In this document: piece after piece, positions 34,111 to 42,856 of the stretch
How positions within the stretch are numbered: the first letter of the stretch is position 1
Layout: every line of letters starts with the position of its first letter
Assembly (NCBI GenBank): GCA_032027125.1
Contig: JAVSMQ010000001.1
Span: 2,195,689 to 2,259,688 of the forward strand
Length of the DNA stretch: 64,000 bases
Source of the DNA: JANJTB01 sp032027125
Lineage (GTDB): Bacteria; Bacteroidota; Ignavibacteria; Kapaibacteriales; UBA2268
Direction of reading: 5' to 3'
Notes under the pieces: generated by a model
What the model was told of the DNA's origin: nothing
Database searches by the model: none
The model's input: only the letters and a program-made list of their open reading frames with translations
Made by a program: the position numbers and the translations under genes

Positions 34111-36195
34111 ACACAGATTTTCACGGGAAAATGAGATACGTAGTTTATGAATACGTAGCTCCCTTGAAAATTATTTTTTTGTTACCAAGCCAAGCATATT
34201 TCAAATTATTAAATTGGTTCATAGATTCGAGTAAAAGAGGTAGATTTCTTTTCTTTTTCAGATTAACGATAATNCNTTCTTTTTCAATCTGAATATCTGC
34301 NCTATTGAGTAAAAACTTTTCATACAAATTCTGAATAGACAATTTCTCANATCTCGGCAAATCTCNGGCTAATAATCTGTAAATATTATGCGTAAGAATN
34401 GACATCGTNAAATCAAAATCAACTTTTATAACCATTGANGAAGATACATTATTAAGATGNAAAAATGAAATTTGNTCAGAAATTTCTTTTTCAACTAACC
34501 ATCTTCTTGCNTATTTTCTAACNAAACTTTCAACTGAAGANTCGAAATCATTTGTAATNATNATNGCAGGTTTTATNTTCCCGTTTCCTGTAATCACNAT
34601 TTGNCTGACCTCNCCCTCNTANCCTCTNAGNTTNACCCTTTGNTCACNAACTTTTANNGTNCTTTTTTTATTTGANGANCCATCAATTCTAATAGTTTTC
34701 CATTTCGATTGTGGCANATTTTCAATCTCTTCAACTATATTTTTGCCTCGTCTGCGAATCGTTAAAAACTTTATTCCATCTTTATTTAAGCGGTTGAGAT
34801 TTTCNTAATTTGTGAATTTNCTGTCAAAAACTAAATATTTNAAATCCNTTTTNNCGTCAGAACNTTCTTTGTAAAAATCAAGGAATTCCAATATAACAGC
34901 ACTTTCATCTTTGTGCATTATATTNGTATCCCCATAATCAACTATNCCGCTGTCCTGATCCTGAGCCAGNACCGCCAGCATACTTGGAAGNGCTTTGTTA
35001 CGTTTNCCNGACCAATTATTCTCTAAATGCNCGGAATCTCCCCAGTAAGGAATAGTNGTAAAATCAAGGTTAACCGTATCACTGATAAGTCCTAATTCAA
35101 TCCATTTTTTACTTAATTTNATNAGNAAATCTTTATTNATATCCGACGTTACTCTATGCGAGTACGAAGTAAACCAAGCTGCCTTCGGCAATACATTTAA
35201 TCCGGCAAANAGTCCCGAACCCCTGTCCATNCACCAAATATTGTCAGCNGTATANCGCCTGNCANCNGATGCTTTTAGTGCCACAAAAGANAATATTGAA
35301 CTTAATTTACTGATTTGTTTAGTCCCCGGATAATTGGATTCTTCAATAATTTGTCGAATATCAAGCGACTCAATTAAAGGAAGCAAACATAAAATACCGG
35401 CTGAATCACTTTTGAATTCGTCTGTTTTTTGAATGTCAACAGATGCACTTTTTTCGGCTTCAATCTTTGGAAATACTAATTGTTGTTTAGTCTCTTTGCT
35501 TCGTCTCGGCAATCTTTTGAAACCGGCTTCATGCTGAATATTATAGATGGTTTTCTCAGAAAAATCGTACCCTTTGCTGTCAAGAATCGTTTTGATTTCA
35601 GGAACAGAATGATTAGTCAACCTGAGTTGAATAATCAAATTTTCCGCGGAAGCAATATTCTCTGGTCTTTTTCTGCCAGGTTTTTTATCAAGAAAGAAGA
35701 TATCGGAATCACCACTTTTCCTTTTTTTTCTGAACCAGGTAACTAAGGTAGTGAATCCACGATAAGTATAACCGAACTTTTTAGCAACTTCGACAGCAGG
35801 AACACCATCAACAAAATACATTCTAAGAGCTTCATATTTCTTTTGAGAAATAGAAGTCGTATTTAAAAAATAGTCTTTGTCATTCATAAAAAACCTTTTT
35901 AAAAACGTGCAATAATTACCGTGATAAAAGTAATAAAAAATCATTAAACAACCAAATAAAAAATGTAAAAAAGCCATTAAGTGTGTATTTATTGGCTTTT
36001 AGAGGGTATTAGATATGTTGATAACTGGATTAACGATTTAATAATATTGCTATAAAAGCATATATAATACGTAATGCATTGTGTTACTGAACTGTTGATA
36101 TTTCTATAACTGATTAATATTTAAAGACTTATATCTACATTTTTTATTTAGTTCGATGTTTCAAATACTACAATTATTACCGTGAAAATCTGTGT
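34111..36195 (-). mobile_element. Nested insertion sequence inside IS66
   Basis: Perfect 16-bp terminal inverted repeats: ACACAGATTTTCACGG (34111-34126) and its reverse complement CCGTGAAAATCTGTGT (36180-36195). TAA (or TTAA, depending on where the end is set) is repeated on both sides. Removing 34111-36198 restores the IS66 transposase frame. Length is about 2.1 kb. More than 70 single Ns in its transposase suggest several diverged copies in the genome were merged in assembly. Confidence 0.88.
34145..35887 (-). CDS. Transposase of nested IS (HTH plus DDE, IS1634/IS4-like)
   Basis: I take the ATG at 35887 (MNDKDYFLNTTSISQKKY); about 580 residues. An N-terminal helix-turn-helix (VDGVPAVEVAKKFGYTYRGF, about 25-45) and a second one (HSVPEIKTILDSKGYDFSEK) precede the catalytic domain. 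There NLDFxTIPYWGDS contains the first Asp, YLVFDxKFTN the second, and VEKEISxQISF a possible third acidic residue. Many residues are undetermined because of Ns. The layout fits the IS1634-like branch of IS4 transposases. Whether this copy is functional cannot be judged. Confidence 0.75.
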   Translation of the reverse strand: MNDKDYFLNTTSISQKKYEALRMYFVDGVPAVEVAKKFGYTYRGFTTLVTWFRKKRKSGDSDIFFLDKKPGRKRPENIASAENLIIQLRLTNHSVPEIKTILDSKGYDFSEKTIYNIQHEAGFKRLPRRSKETKQQLVFPKIEAEKSASVDIQKTDEFKSDSAGILCLLPLIESLDIRQIIEESNYPGTKQISKLSSIXSFVALKAXXXRXYXADNIWXMDRGSGXFAGLNVLPKAAWFTSYSHRVTSDXNKDXXXKLSKKWIELGLISDTVNLDFXTIPYWGDSXHLENNWXXKRNKXLPSMLAXLAQDQDSXIVDYGDXNIMHKDESAVILEFLDFYKEXSDXKXDXKYLVFDXKFTNXENLNRLNKDGIKFLTIRRRGKNIVEEIENXPQSKWKTIRIDXXSNKKXXXKVXXQRXXXRXXEXEVXQXVITGNGXIKPXXXITNDFXSSVESXVRKXARRWLVEKEISXQISFXHLNNVSXSMVIKVDFDXTMXILTHNIYRLLAXDLPRXEKLSIQNLYEKFLLNXADIQIEKEXIIVNLKKKRNLPLLLESMNQFNNLKYAWLGNKKIIFKGATYS

Positions 36196-36198
36196 TAA

Positions 36199-37001
36199 AA
36201 GAATTATTCTCCCACATATTCAATTTAGAATTAAGCGAAGGCACAATTGATAATGTATTAAAACGGATGTCAGTCAAAGCCCAGCCGTTTTATGAGAAAA
36301 TCAGAGAATTGATATTACAACTGAAACAAGCAGGTTCAGATGAAACCTCGGTAATAGTAAACGGAATAAAATTTTGGATTTGGGTGTGGCAGTCAAAAAT
36401 TTTAACATATTTAACACTATCAGAGAGCCGAGGCATGAAAGCAATTGATAGTGTATTTCCATCAGGTCTTGAAAACGCTATTTTAAATACAGACAGATGG
36501 GCAGCACAATTGAAAACAAAAGCAGCCGGACATCAGTTGTGTGTTGCACATTTATTAAGAGAATTAAAATTTATAGAAGAAGTTGATAAAATAGATTGGG
36601 CTACAAGATTCAAAGAATTCTTAAAAAAAGGTCTGGAACTTAAAAATCAGCAATTAGAATATAGCAGGGACAATCCTCTGGCAATTCAATTAGAAGAGGA
36701 GTTAGACAAATTATTAAAGGAGAATATCCCAAAAGATATTTACCGAAACACATACAAGTTTCAAAAATCTCTGATTAAAAACCGGGATAGCATTTTGACA
36801 TATCTTTATCACAAAGATGTGCCGGCAGACAATAATGGCTCTGAACGAGCGATTAGAAATGCAAAAGTAAAACAAAAAATATCCGGACAGTTTAAAACAG
36901 GGGGACAGGTATTTTGTGTGTTGCGCTCAATAATAGACACCTGCAAAAAAAATGATGGTGATGTTATGACAACTATGAATTTAATTGCTCAATTAGAATA
37001 G
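36199..37001 (+). pseudogene. IS66 transposase, C-terminal part
   Basis: Continues the frame broken at 34110: KELFSHIFNLELSEGTIDNV, then the DDE domain with AGSDETSVIVNG, a second Asp in LNTDRWAAQ, and an acidic residue in VPADNNGSERAIRNAKVKQK, the highly conserved IS66 C-terminal signature. It ends at the right inverted repeat. The apparent start at 36192 is a GTG created by the nested element's end. Confidence 0.9.
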
Positions 37002-37014
37002 CCTGAGTAGTTAC

Positions 37015-37703
37015 AATTTCAAACCTTCGGGAACTTTTATTGAACCCGGTGTAGGACTATAAATTATAAAATCATTATAATGTGCCGGACTTCTGCCTGA
37101 GTAAACCCTTTTGCCGATGTCGCAGTATTTCGATACAAGTCTGTACAGTTCATTGCCCATCGTAATGCGTTCGGAAGTTTTGACCCGACGCTCGTTAATC
37201 CTATCTTTTTGTAAATTTATAGCGAATTCAAATGAGTTGTTCAGCGTCTCAAAATTATCCAAAATTTCGGCTGTCAATCCTGTATCAGCCAGCTCACTCA
37301 GAAATCCCGTCATCTTTTCATGAACACGTCTTGATGCATTCAGCAGCGTATCATCAATAAATTTATTCATTCCGGCAATTCCCAGCGTATCCTCCTGCCA
37401 CGAACCAGAACCCCACTTCATCTGACAACGCAGAGCCATATTGCGAAGTGTATTTTTGATACTTTCTGTAGCAATTTTTTTCTGCTCTGTTGCATCCACA
37501 ATCAGATAAAGCAAAATCTGGTCCTGACTAAATACCTTAAACTCGTCGTTTTGAGCCTTCAACTGACTTATTTTTTCCTCAGTAATGGCGAAAACCTCAA
37601 GGTCAGCCAAATTTCGGGTCAATGTGCTGCATAGTTGATTAGTGAACAGACATAAATCACCATCTGTCATCTTATATTCTCTAAATTCAGAACTTACCGC
37701 CAT
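37015..37703 (-). pseudogene. 5' part of host gene split by IS66
   Basis: Codes for about 229 residues from MAVSSEFREYKMTDGDLCLF to IKVPEGLK, where the IS66 element begins. The region is mostly helical with a heptad-like pattern and no signal peptide; LYRLVSKYCDIGKRVYSG and DFIIYSPTPGSI precede the insertion point. Joined to 33186-33408 it gives 303 residues in one frame with a C-terminal FN3 domain. Proteins of this make-up are common unnamed proteins of Bacteroidota; no function is known to me. Confidence 0.8.
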
Positions 37704-37789
37704 AAAAAATCCTTTTAAGTGATTATAAATTTACCTTTTTTAAATAATTATCCTTCTTCTAAATACATTGCTTTTCTATTTTGGACAAT

Positions 37790-38030
37790 TAATTTTATTA
37801 CTTTGAAATAATTCCTCATTACTTTGATATATTTCTTCATTACTTTGGAATAATTCCTCATTACTTTGTAGTAAATCCTCAATACTTTGATATAAATCCT
37901 TTTTACTTTGATATAATTCCTTACTACTTTGAAGTAATTCCTCATTACTTTGAAGTAAATCCTCAATACTTTGAAGTATTTCTTCATTACTTAGAAGTAT
38001 TTCCTCATTACTTTGGAATAAATCCTCATG
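37790..38030. repeat. 21-bp tandem array C, running into an assembly gap
   Basis: Unit TTACTTTGAAATAATTCCTC plus A, 21 bases, about 11 imperfect copies. Read on the minus strand most copies give heptads such as RNYFKVM, but one copy contains an in-frame TAA (CTTCTAAGTAATG), so it is unlikely to be a maintained coding sequence. The array ends in the N run. Confidence 0.85.
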
Positions 38031-38056
38031 NNNNNNNNNNNNNNNNNNNNNNNNNN
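38031..38056. other. Assembly gap (26 Ns)
   Basis: A run of 26 undetermined bases directly after array C. The true length of the repeat array is therefore unknown. The 105 bases after it hold no recognisable gene. Confidence 0.95.
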
Positions 38057-38161
38057 ATGATATTTTATATCAACACAAAAGAAATTATTATTAATTAAGT
38101 AGTATTCAGGAATTTAGTAAAAGAAATCATACATAAATAGGATAAATCGGAAGGATTTTAA

Positions 38162-38287
38162 TCAAAGGAAGTATGTATTGAAGAAATAATTTTGAATAAT
38201 TACGGAAGGTCTTATTCCGGATTGCTCAGTACCTATAACAGGATTGAGGTCAACAAGAACAATGTCTCCCCGACAGATTTCTACCAT
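38162..38287 (-). pseudogene. MazF/PemK toxin, truncated to 41 residues
   Basis: An ATG at 38287 overlaps the end of the upstream antitoxin gene and opens MVEICRGDIVLVDLNPVIG followed by TEQSGIRPSVIIQN. This is the unmistakable N-terminal beta-sheet of MazF-type endoribonucleases, including the GDIVLVDLNP strand and the RPSVIIQN strand. The expected D-x-x-N-x-x-SPT continuation is replaced by YFFNTYFL and a stop, and about 65 residues are missing. It cannot be an active toxin. The truncation lies next to array C and the assembly gap. Confidence 0.8.
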
Positions 38288-38499
38288 ATAATTTTTCCTT
38301 CTGAAAGCAATAGTTCGTAATCATTAAGATTACTTAAATATCCGTTCATATCGCTTTCAGCCAAACTAAGTTCAACTTCATCATTATGCAGATTTATTCT
38401 ATGCTTTGAATATAGAAAATCAATAAATTCATTGACTTCATATATTAAATTCAGTGGCAAAGAATTTATTTTGCTAATTGTATTTAGTTGTATATTCAT
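38281..38499 (-). CDS. Antitoxin of the truncated MazF pair (DUF2281-like)
   Basis: A 72-residue protein. INSLPLNLIYEVNEFIDFLY resembles the N-terminal helix of DUF2281-type antitoxins, followed by an acidic region (DEVELSLAESDMNGY) and a tail NDYELLLSEGKIIW like the toxin-binding part of MazE-type proteins (x-x-W before the stop). It overlaps the toxin start by seven bases, the normal coupled arrangement. The antitoxin appears intact although its toxin is broken. Confidence 0.65.
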   Translation of the reverse strand: MNIQLNTISKINSLPLNLIYEVNEFIDFLYSKHRINLHNDEVELSLAESDMNGYLSNLNDYELLLSEGKIIW

Positions 38500-38562
38500 A
38501 AATGAACCTTTTTTAAAAATACACGAATTTTGAATTTTAATATTTTATAATGAGAAAAGACT

Positions 38563-38646
38563 ATGAAAAAAATCATTTTATTACTGCTGATATTCGCTAA
38601 TAGTTTAGTATATGCCCAAATTGAAAAAGGGAGAAAGTGTTTATGA
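38563..38646 (+). pseudogene. Orphan signal peptide, gene remnant
   Basis: MKKIILLLLIFANSLVYAQI is a complete Sec signal peptide, but the frame stops after 27 codons where a dispersed GTCTGAGCGAAGTCGAAGAC repeat begins. A short frame after the repeat (to about 38743, ending EPKYPYISS) may be another part of the same gene. Confidence 0.45.
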
Positions 38647-38788
38647 CGGTCTGAGCGAAGTCGAAGACAGAATAGGGTCCATTTTGAAAGCAAAAGTCAT
38701 TGTTTTGCTGTTGAACCTAAATATCCTTATATATCATCTTAATTGAGGAAGGCAAGCTAGAGAAGAACCGATTTTATGTTTTTCATAA

Positions 38789-39565
38789 TCATTTTTTCTC
38801 GCTTAATCTAAATAGTTCAATTTTATTAGTAAAAGGTAATTTGGAAGATGGAACTATTGTCTTATTATCTATGATAATGAAAGTAAATATATTAACATTA
38901 TCATCATCTGCTAACTGAACTTTCCCTTGATTTAATTGCCATGTGCCCTCTGATATTTCAAATTTTACAGAATTATTTTTAAGATAAATTTCATATTGAT
39001 TATTTTTTAACTCTATATAAAATCCAGATTTATCAAAATTTAAATCCTGATAATTTTTATCAGAATATTTGCCGGTTAAAACACTGTCAGTTGTGTTTTT
39101 TGTAAATTCAGGAACGGTATATTCTTTGTCCCATTCAAGATATTTGATCAGACCATCCCATATAATTGAAGTTGATTTACCATAGTTCTTCATTACTTTA
39201 TTATTTAAATATTTTATTCCGTGTTTAAGAATAATAGAATCTTTTGTAATGGAACCTAAGAATATTAAAGAACTATTTTTATCGGTTAATTTAATTTGAT
39301 CATTGTTTATTTCACAATAACATTGTGAAACTATATTAAAGAAACCCATATCAGATACCTCTAACATATTATAAATTTGATAACGGTTATTTTCCATATC
39401 TAATATGAGAAAGTTAGAATTTGAACCTATAGAACCGCTTATAACTGTAGATTCTTTAAAATAATAAATCATAAATGCTCCGCCATTATCTTCAGTTGGT
39501 TCTCCGAATAAATTAATTATACTCATAATAAGTACACCTATGATTATATAAAATACTTTCGACAT
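38789..39565 (-). CDS. Secreted protein, unknown function
   Basis: A 258-residue protein with an N-terminal hydrophobic signal (MSKVFYIIIGVLIMSIINLF). The mature part is beta-rich, rich in Asn, Lys and Ile, with two related halves: SLIFLGSITKDSIIL and, later, KVQLADDDNVNIFTF. A stretch near residue 180 (FDKSGFYIELKNNQYEIYLK) resembles lipocalin-like or DUF4923-type barrel strands, but I cannot assign a family. It is isolated. Confidence 0.6.
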   Translation of the reverse strand: MSKVFYIIIGVLIMSIINLFGEPTEDNGGAFMIYYFKESTVISGSIGSNSNFLILDMENNRYQIYNMLEVSDMGFFNIVSQCYCEINNDQIKLTDKNSSLIFLGSITKDSIILKHGIKYLNNKVMKNYGKSTSIIWDGLIKYLEWDKEYTVPEFTKNTTDSVLTGKYSDKNYQDLNFDKSGFYIELKNNQYEIYLKNNSVKFEISEGTWQLNQGKVQLADDDNVNIFTFIIIDNKTIVPSSKLPFTNKIELFRLSEKK

Positions 39566-39751
39566 GATATCTCTCCTATTATTTAATTTTTTGAAGTGCT
39601 TTTTTTTTTACTTCAAAATTTTATTCATATTTTACTCCACCAGATGCTTCATTAATAATCTATCAGGTTTTTGAAAAAGTAATGATATTTTTTTATTTTG
39701 CATCATAATGACTTTCTCACAGTCTTTTTCAACAAACAGGTTTAAACTCTT

Positions 39752-40501
39752 TTAATCTTTCGGGTAATATATTTCTGATTTAACCAATCCTTTTTTGTTC
39801 AGAAAATGAAGAAACGATACCTTCAGAACGCCAAGCCCGTATTTAATACTTCTTCTGAAATTGATTGAAGATGCTTCAGGGAAATATTTTGTAGGGCATG
39901 TTATCTCTGCTATTTCAAATCCGGCATAAAATATCTGCGAAAGCATTTGATTATCGAATACAAAATCATCCGAATTGGCTTTATAATTTATACTTTTCAA
40001 AACCTCACCGGAAAAAGCTCGGTAACCGGTGTGATATTCCGAAAGTTTCTGACTCAGCAGAATATTTTGTGCAAGTGTCAGGAAACGGTTTGCAATGTAT
40101 TTATAAACAGGCATTCCGCCTTTTAATGCACCCTTTCCGAGGATTCTCGAACCCAGCACAACCGGATAAACACCATTTGCAATCAGATACGACATTGATT
40201 GAATCAACTGGGGCGTGTACTGATAATCAGGATGAAGCATAATCACAATATCTGCACCCAACTCCAAAGCCTTATTATAACAGGTTTTCTGATTGCCGCC
40301 GTAACCTTTATTATTTTCATGTCTGATTATATGTTTAATGCCAAGCTTTGCGGCAACTTCAAAAGTTTTGTCAATGCTGTGGTCGTCAACCAGCACAACT
40401 TCATCAACTATATCAAAAGGAATTTCGGAGTAAGTAATTTCGAGAGTGGATGCCGCATTATAAGCAGGCAGTACTACAACGATTTTTTGGTTATTTATCA
40501 T
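39752..40501 (-). CDS. Family 2 glycosyltransferase
   Basis: A 249-residue GT-A enzyme of the dolichol-phosphate mannose synthase type. VVVLPAYNAASTLE opens the nucleotide-sugar fold, VVLVDDHSID supplies the first Asp pair, and MLHPDYQY stands at the DxD-like position. NKGYGGNQKTCY and GSRILGKGAL are typical of this subgroup. No C-terminal membrane anchor is present. The substrate is probably a polyprenyl phosphate or a surface glycan. Isolated from other glycan genes. Confidence 0.88.
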   Translation of the reverse strand: MINNQKIVVVLPAYNAASTLEITYSEIPFDIVDEVVLVDDHSIDKTFEVAAKLGIKHIIRHENNKGYGGNQKTCYNKALELGADIVIMLHPDYQYTPQLIQSMSYLIANGVYPVVLGSRILGKGALKGGMPVYKYIANRFLTLAQNILLSQKLSEYHTGYRAFSGEVLKSINYKANSDDFVFDNQMLSQIFYAGFEIAEITCPTKYFPEASSINFRRSIKYGLGVLKVSFLHFLNKKGLVKSEIYYPKD

Positions 40502-40660
40502 TTTTCAAATAAAGATAATAAAATATGAACAGCATTGATTTTTAAAAACTGAGTAACGGCTTTAAATTTCATTTGTTTTAATATTTGGATGTTTGATTGC
40601 CGGGGCGATGATTAAACAGTACCTTTTTTTTCAATGCAGACAGCTAAATCTGTCGGTTGT

Positions 40661-40684
40661 AACATTGGGCTTCAGCCCATTGTA
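40661..40684. repeat. REP-like palindrome
   Basis: CATTGGGCT and AGCCCATTG surround TC with one mismatch. No T-run follows, so it is more like a dispersed palindrome than a terminator, though it lies 45 bases after the lipoprotein stop at 40731. Confidence 0.5.
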
Positions 40685-40730
40685 ACTTTGAGGAGATTAG
40701 GCTAATTTGTACTTATAGATAGTACCACTT

Positions 40731-41063
40731 TTATCTAAACTCAATTTTTGAGATTGTTACTTTATTATTTATATATGAAATCGAATCTTTTTTCCAGCTT
40801 ACCCTGACAAATAACGGGAATTTTGCAGTATCCGAAATTCCTAAATCTGCAGGAATATTTGAAATTAAATAAAATTCTCCTTTATATGACTCGGTTTCAT
40901 TCAGGAAATTTATCATTAAGCCACCGCAGCAGGCACATTCCCTTAAGTCGTATCCGGTAATTACACCATCATCCATTTCCGGCTGTACGGGATTTGAACA
41001 TGAAATATTCAGAAATAAAGTTACAAGAAGCAACAGCATAATTATTTTCAAATAATGATTCAT
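40731..41063 (-). CDS. Small lipoprotein, unknown function
   Basis: From the ATG at 41063 the product has 110 residues (MNHYLKIIMLLLLVTLF); upstream ATGs at 41075 and 41084 would add four to seven residues. The lipobox is NISC, giving a lipidated Cys. The mature part has a Cys-rich motif RECACCGGLMINF followed by a beta-sandwich-like region and ends SISYINNKVTISKIEFR. No family known to me. Confidence 0.7.
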   Translation of the reverse strand: MNHYLKIIMLLLLVTLFLNISCSNPVQPEMDDGVITGYDLRECACCGGLMINFLNETESYKGEFYLISNIPADLGISDTAKFPLFVRVSWKKDSISYINNKVTISKIEFR

Positions 41064-41101
41064 TGATTTCTCCATTTTTATCAATTCAACAAAATACTAT
41101 T

Positions 41102-41332
41102 TCATACAGATATTAATTCTTTTTCCCATACTGCTTTTTCAATCTCTTTAAATATTGGGAAAATGTCCTTACTGTGTTTCTTTACAAAGTATAGTATTTC
41201 CAGACCTACTATTTTATTTTCGCTGTCAAAGTCAACAACAACATTTCTTTCCTTTTCTTCGCTTTCAACAATCTTGTTATCAGATAATTTTATATATAAA
41301 ACATCTGCTTCTTTATCATAACTTATTTTCAT
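41102..41332 (-). CDS. DUF2283 protein, antitoxin candidate
   Basis: A 76-residue DUF2283 protein: MKISYDKEADVLYIKLSDNK, VDFDSENKIVGLEIL. This family is often found directly after DUF4258 genes and is regarded as the antitoxin of a putative type II pair. It overlaps the upstream DUF4258 gene by four bases. The C-terminus extends past the usual domain (HSKDIFPIFKEIEKAVWE). Confidence 0.85.
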   Translation of the reverse strand: MKISYDKEADVLYIKLSDNKIVESEEKERNVVVDFDSENKIVGLEILYFVKKHSKDIFPIFKEIEKAVWEKELISV

Positions 41333-41583
41333 AACAACCCTCTTTTAGTTTTACTTCTATCAAAATGAGCAGTAACAATTATTTTAAAAACAGGATTCAC
41401 AACTACTTTCAAACACTTATCAAAGAATTCAGGTATAAATTTATAATAGTGAATTTCATCGTCATCAATTTCATCAGTTCTATCCGGTTTGTCTATTGTA
41501 TTAATTATCCAATCCACTTCTAAATTTCTTTGATTCAACCTCTCTAAAAGATGATTTGAAAATTTATAATCGCTAACTTTCAT
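41329..41583 (-). CDS. DUF4258 protein, toxin candidate
   Basis: An 84-residue DUF4258 protein related to the BrnT/RelE-like fold: FSNHLLERLNQRNLEVDWI contains the ERxxQR helix, and LKVVVNPVFKIIVTAHFDR is the family's closing beta-hairpin. Together with DUF2283 downstream (ATGA overlap) it makes a probable toxin-antitoxin unit. No toxicity has been shown for this copy. Confidence 0.8.
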   Translation of the reverse strand: MKVSDYKFSNHLLERLNQRNLEVDWIINTIDKPDRTDEIDDDEIHYYKFIPEFFDKCLKVVVNPVFKIIVTAHFDRSKTKRGLL

Positions 41584-41737
41584 AATTATATATCCTTAAA
41601 AAGTATATTTTATCACGTTTAAATTTGAAATAAATTATGTTTTTGATTAAATTTTAAAAAGAACACAAACTTACATATTTATAATTTTGTTTTAGTGACA
41701 ACTGCAAAATACTTGTTTCAATACTCGTTCAGAACTT

Positions 41738-42553
41738 TCAGCTCAAAGCAACGTCAAGAACCATCATAGTTGCAAATCCAAGCATAGCTCCGATTGTTGA
41801 AAAATCAGTTTCGTCACCATGCTGCGATTCGGGAATCAGTTCCTCAACAACCACAAAAATCATTGCACCGGCTGCAAACGATAAAGCATAAGGCAGCACG
41901 GGACTAATCATGATTACGAGATAAGCGCCGATTACGCCTGCAATAGGCTCGACGATACCGGATAACTGACCGTAATTAAATGCTTTCAAACGCGAAAATC
42001 CTTCCCTTCTCAGAGGTATTGAAACTGCAGCACCCTCCGGAAAATTCTGAAGACCTATACCAAACGCCAAAGCCATTGCTCCGGCTAAAGCAGTAGGGTC
42101 ATTCGAGGCTGCAACAGCACCGAAAGCAACACCTACAGCAAGACCTTCGGGAATATTATGAAGGGTAATGGCTAAAATCAGGAGTACACTTCTCTGCCAT
42201 CTGGTTTTTATTCCTTCCGCTTTGTCAATTGACAGCCCAAGATGAAGATGAGGCAGGATTTTATCAATTATCAGCAGGAATGCCCCTCCTGAAAGAAATC
42301 CCACGAGTGCGGGAATCCATGGCATGCCCCCGCTGCTTTCTGCCATAGATATAGCAGGTATAAGCAGAGACCATATACTTGCAGCTATCATTACTCCGGC
42401 AGCAAAACCAAGCATAGAATTCAGGATTTTGGCGTTAATTGTTCTGAAAAAGAAGACCATAGCCGAACCTAATGCGGTAACACCCCAGGTAAACATGGTT
42501 GCGATTAACGCCATCATTACAGGATTTATCTCTTTAGCCCATTCGAAATTCAT
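41738..42553 (-). CDS. ZIP-family divalent metal transporter
   Basis: A 271-residue inner-membrane protein with about eight spans, of the GufA/ZupT branch that imports Zn2+ or Fe2+. Metal-site helices show HNIPEGLAVGVAFG (TM4) and NFPEGAAVSIPL (TM5), with His, Glu and Asn ligands. The cytosolic loop has HLHLG, a short His-rich motif. VVVEELIPESQHG in TM7-TM8 is also typical. Divergent from fusA. Confidence 0.92.
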   Translation of the reverse strand: MNFEWAKEINPVMMALIATMFTWGVTALGSAMVFFFRTINAKILNSMLGFAAGVMIAASIWSLLIPAISMAESSGGMPWIPALVGFLSGGAFLLIIDKILPHLHLGLSIDKAEGIKTRWQRSVLLILAITLHNIPEGLAVGVAFGAVAASNDPTALAGAMALAFGIGLQNFPEGAAVSIPLRREGFSRLKAFNYGQLSGIVEPIAGVIGAYLVIMISPVLPYALSFAAGAMIFVVVEELIPESQHGDETDFSTIGAMLGFATMMVLDVALS

Positions 42554-42800
42554 TTCTTTAACTCAATTACAAAATAACATAATATTTAACTGTTAACTAA
42601 CTATTCAATCTCTCAAGCACTTCTTTTATTAGTATGCTTTATCCAACCAACATTCTCAAAAGCAACTTTTTTAAAATTCTTAATAATTCCAAATCAAAAA
42701 TACATAAAGTTATTACAATATTAAATTAACTAAACTGACAAAATTACAAAAATTCTTTAAATATTAACACATAATATTTTCATATTTAAAAATAATTCTT

Positions 42801-42808
42801 TATTTTTG
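42801..42808 (+). promoter_or_regulatory. Candidate -7 box for fusA
   Basis: TATTTTTG fits TAnnTTTG and lies 49 bases before the fusA start. The -33 TTTG element is not clear. The 303-base gap between the ZIP gene and fusA has no other feature that I see. Confidence 0.35.
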
Positions 42809-42856
42809 CTATTCTGTATCAGTAGCAGAAAAAAAATTATTTTCAAAAATGGTTAA

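Larger units (their letters stand above)
33417..37014 (+). mobile_element. IS66-family element, interrupted by a nested IS
   Basis: Ends are GTAACTACTCAGCC at the left (33417) and GCCTGAGTAGTTAC at the right (ending 37014), an imperfect inverted repeat. Both sides carry the 8-bp direct repeat AATTTCAA (33409-33416 and 37015-37022), the duplication length typical of IS66. Without the nested element (34111-36195) it would be about 1.5 kb with a single transposase gene, like the IS66 subgroup that lacks tnpA and tnpB. Confidence 0.9.
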
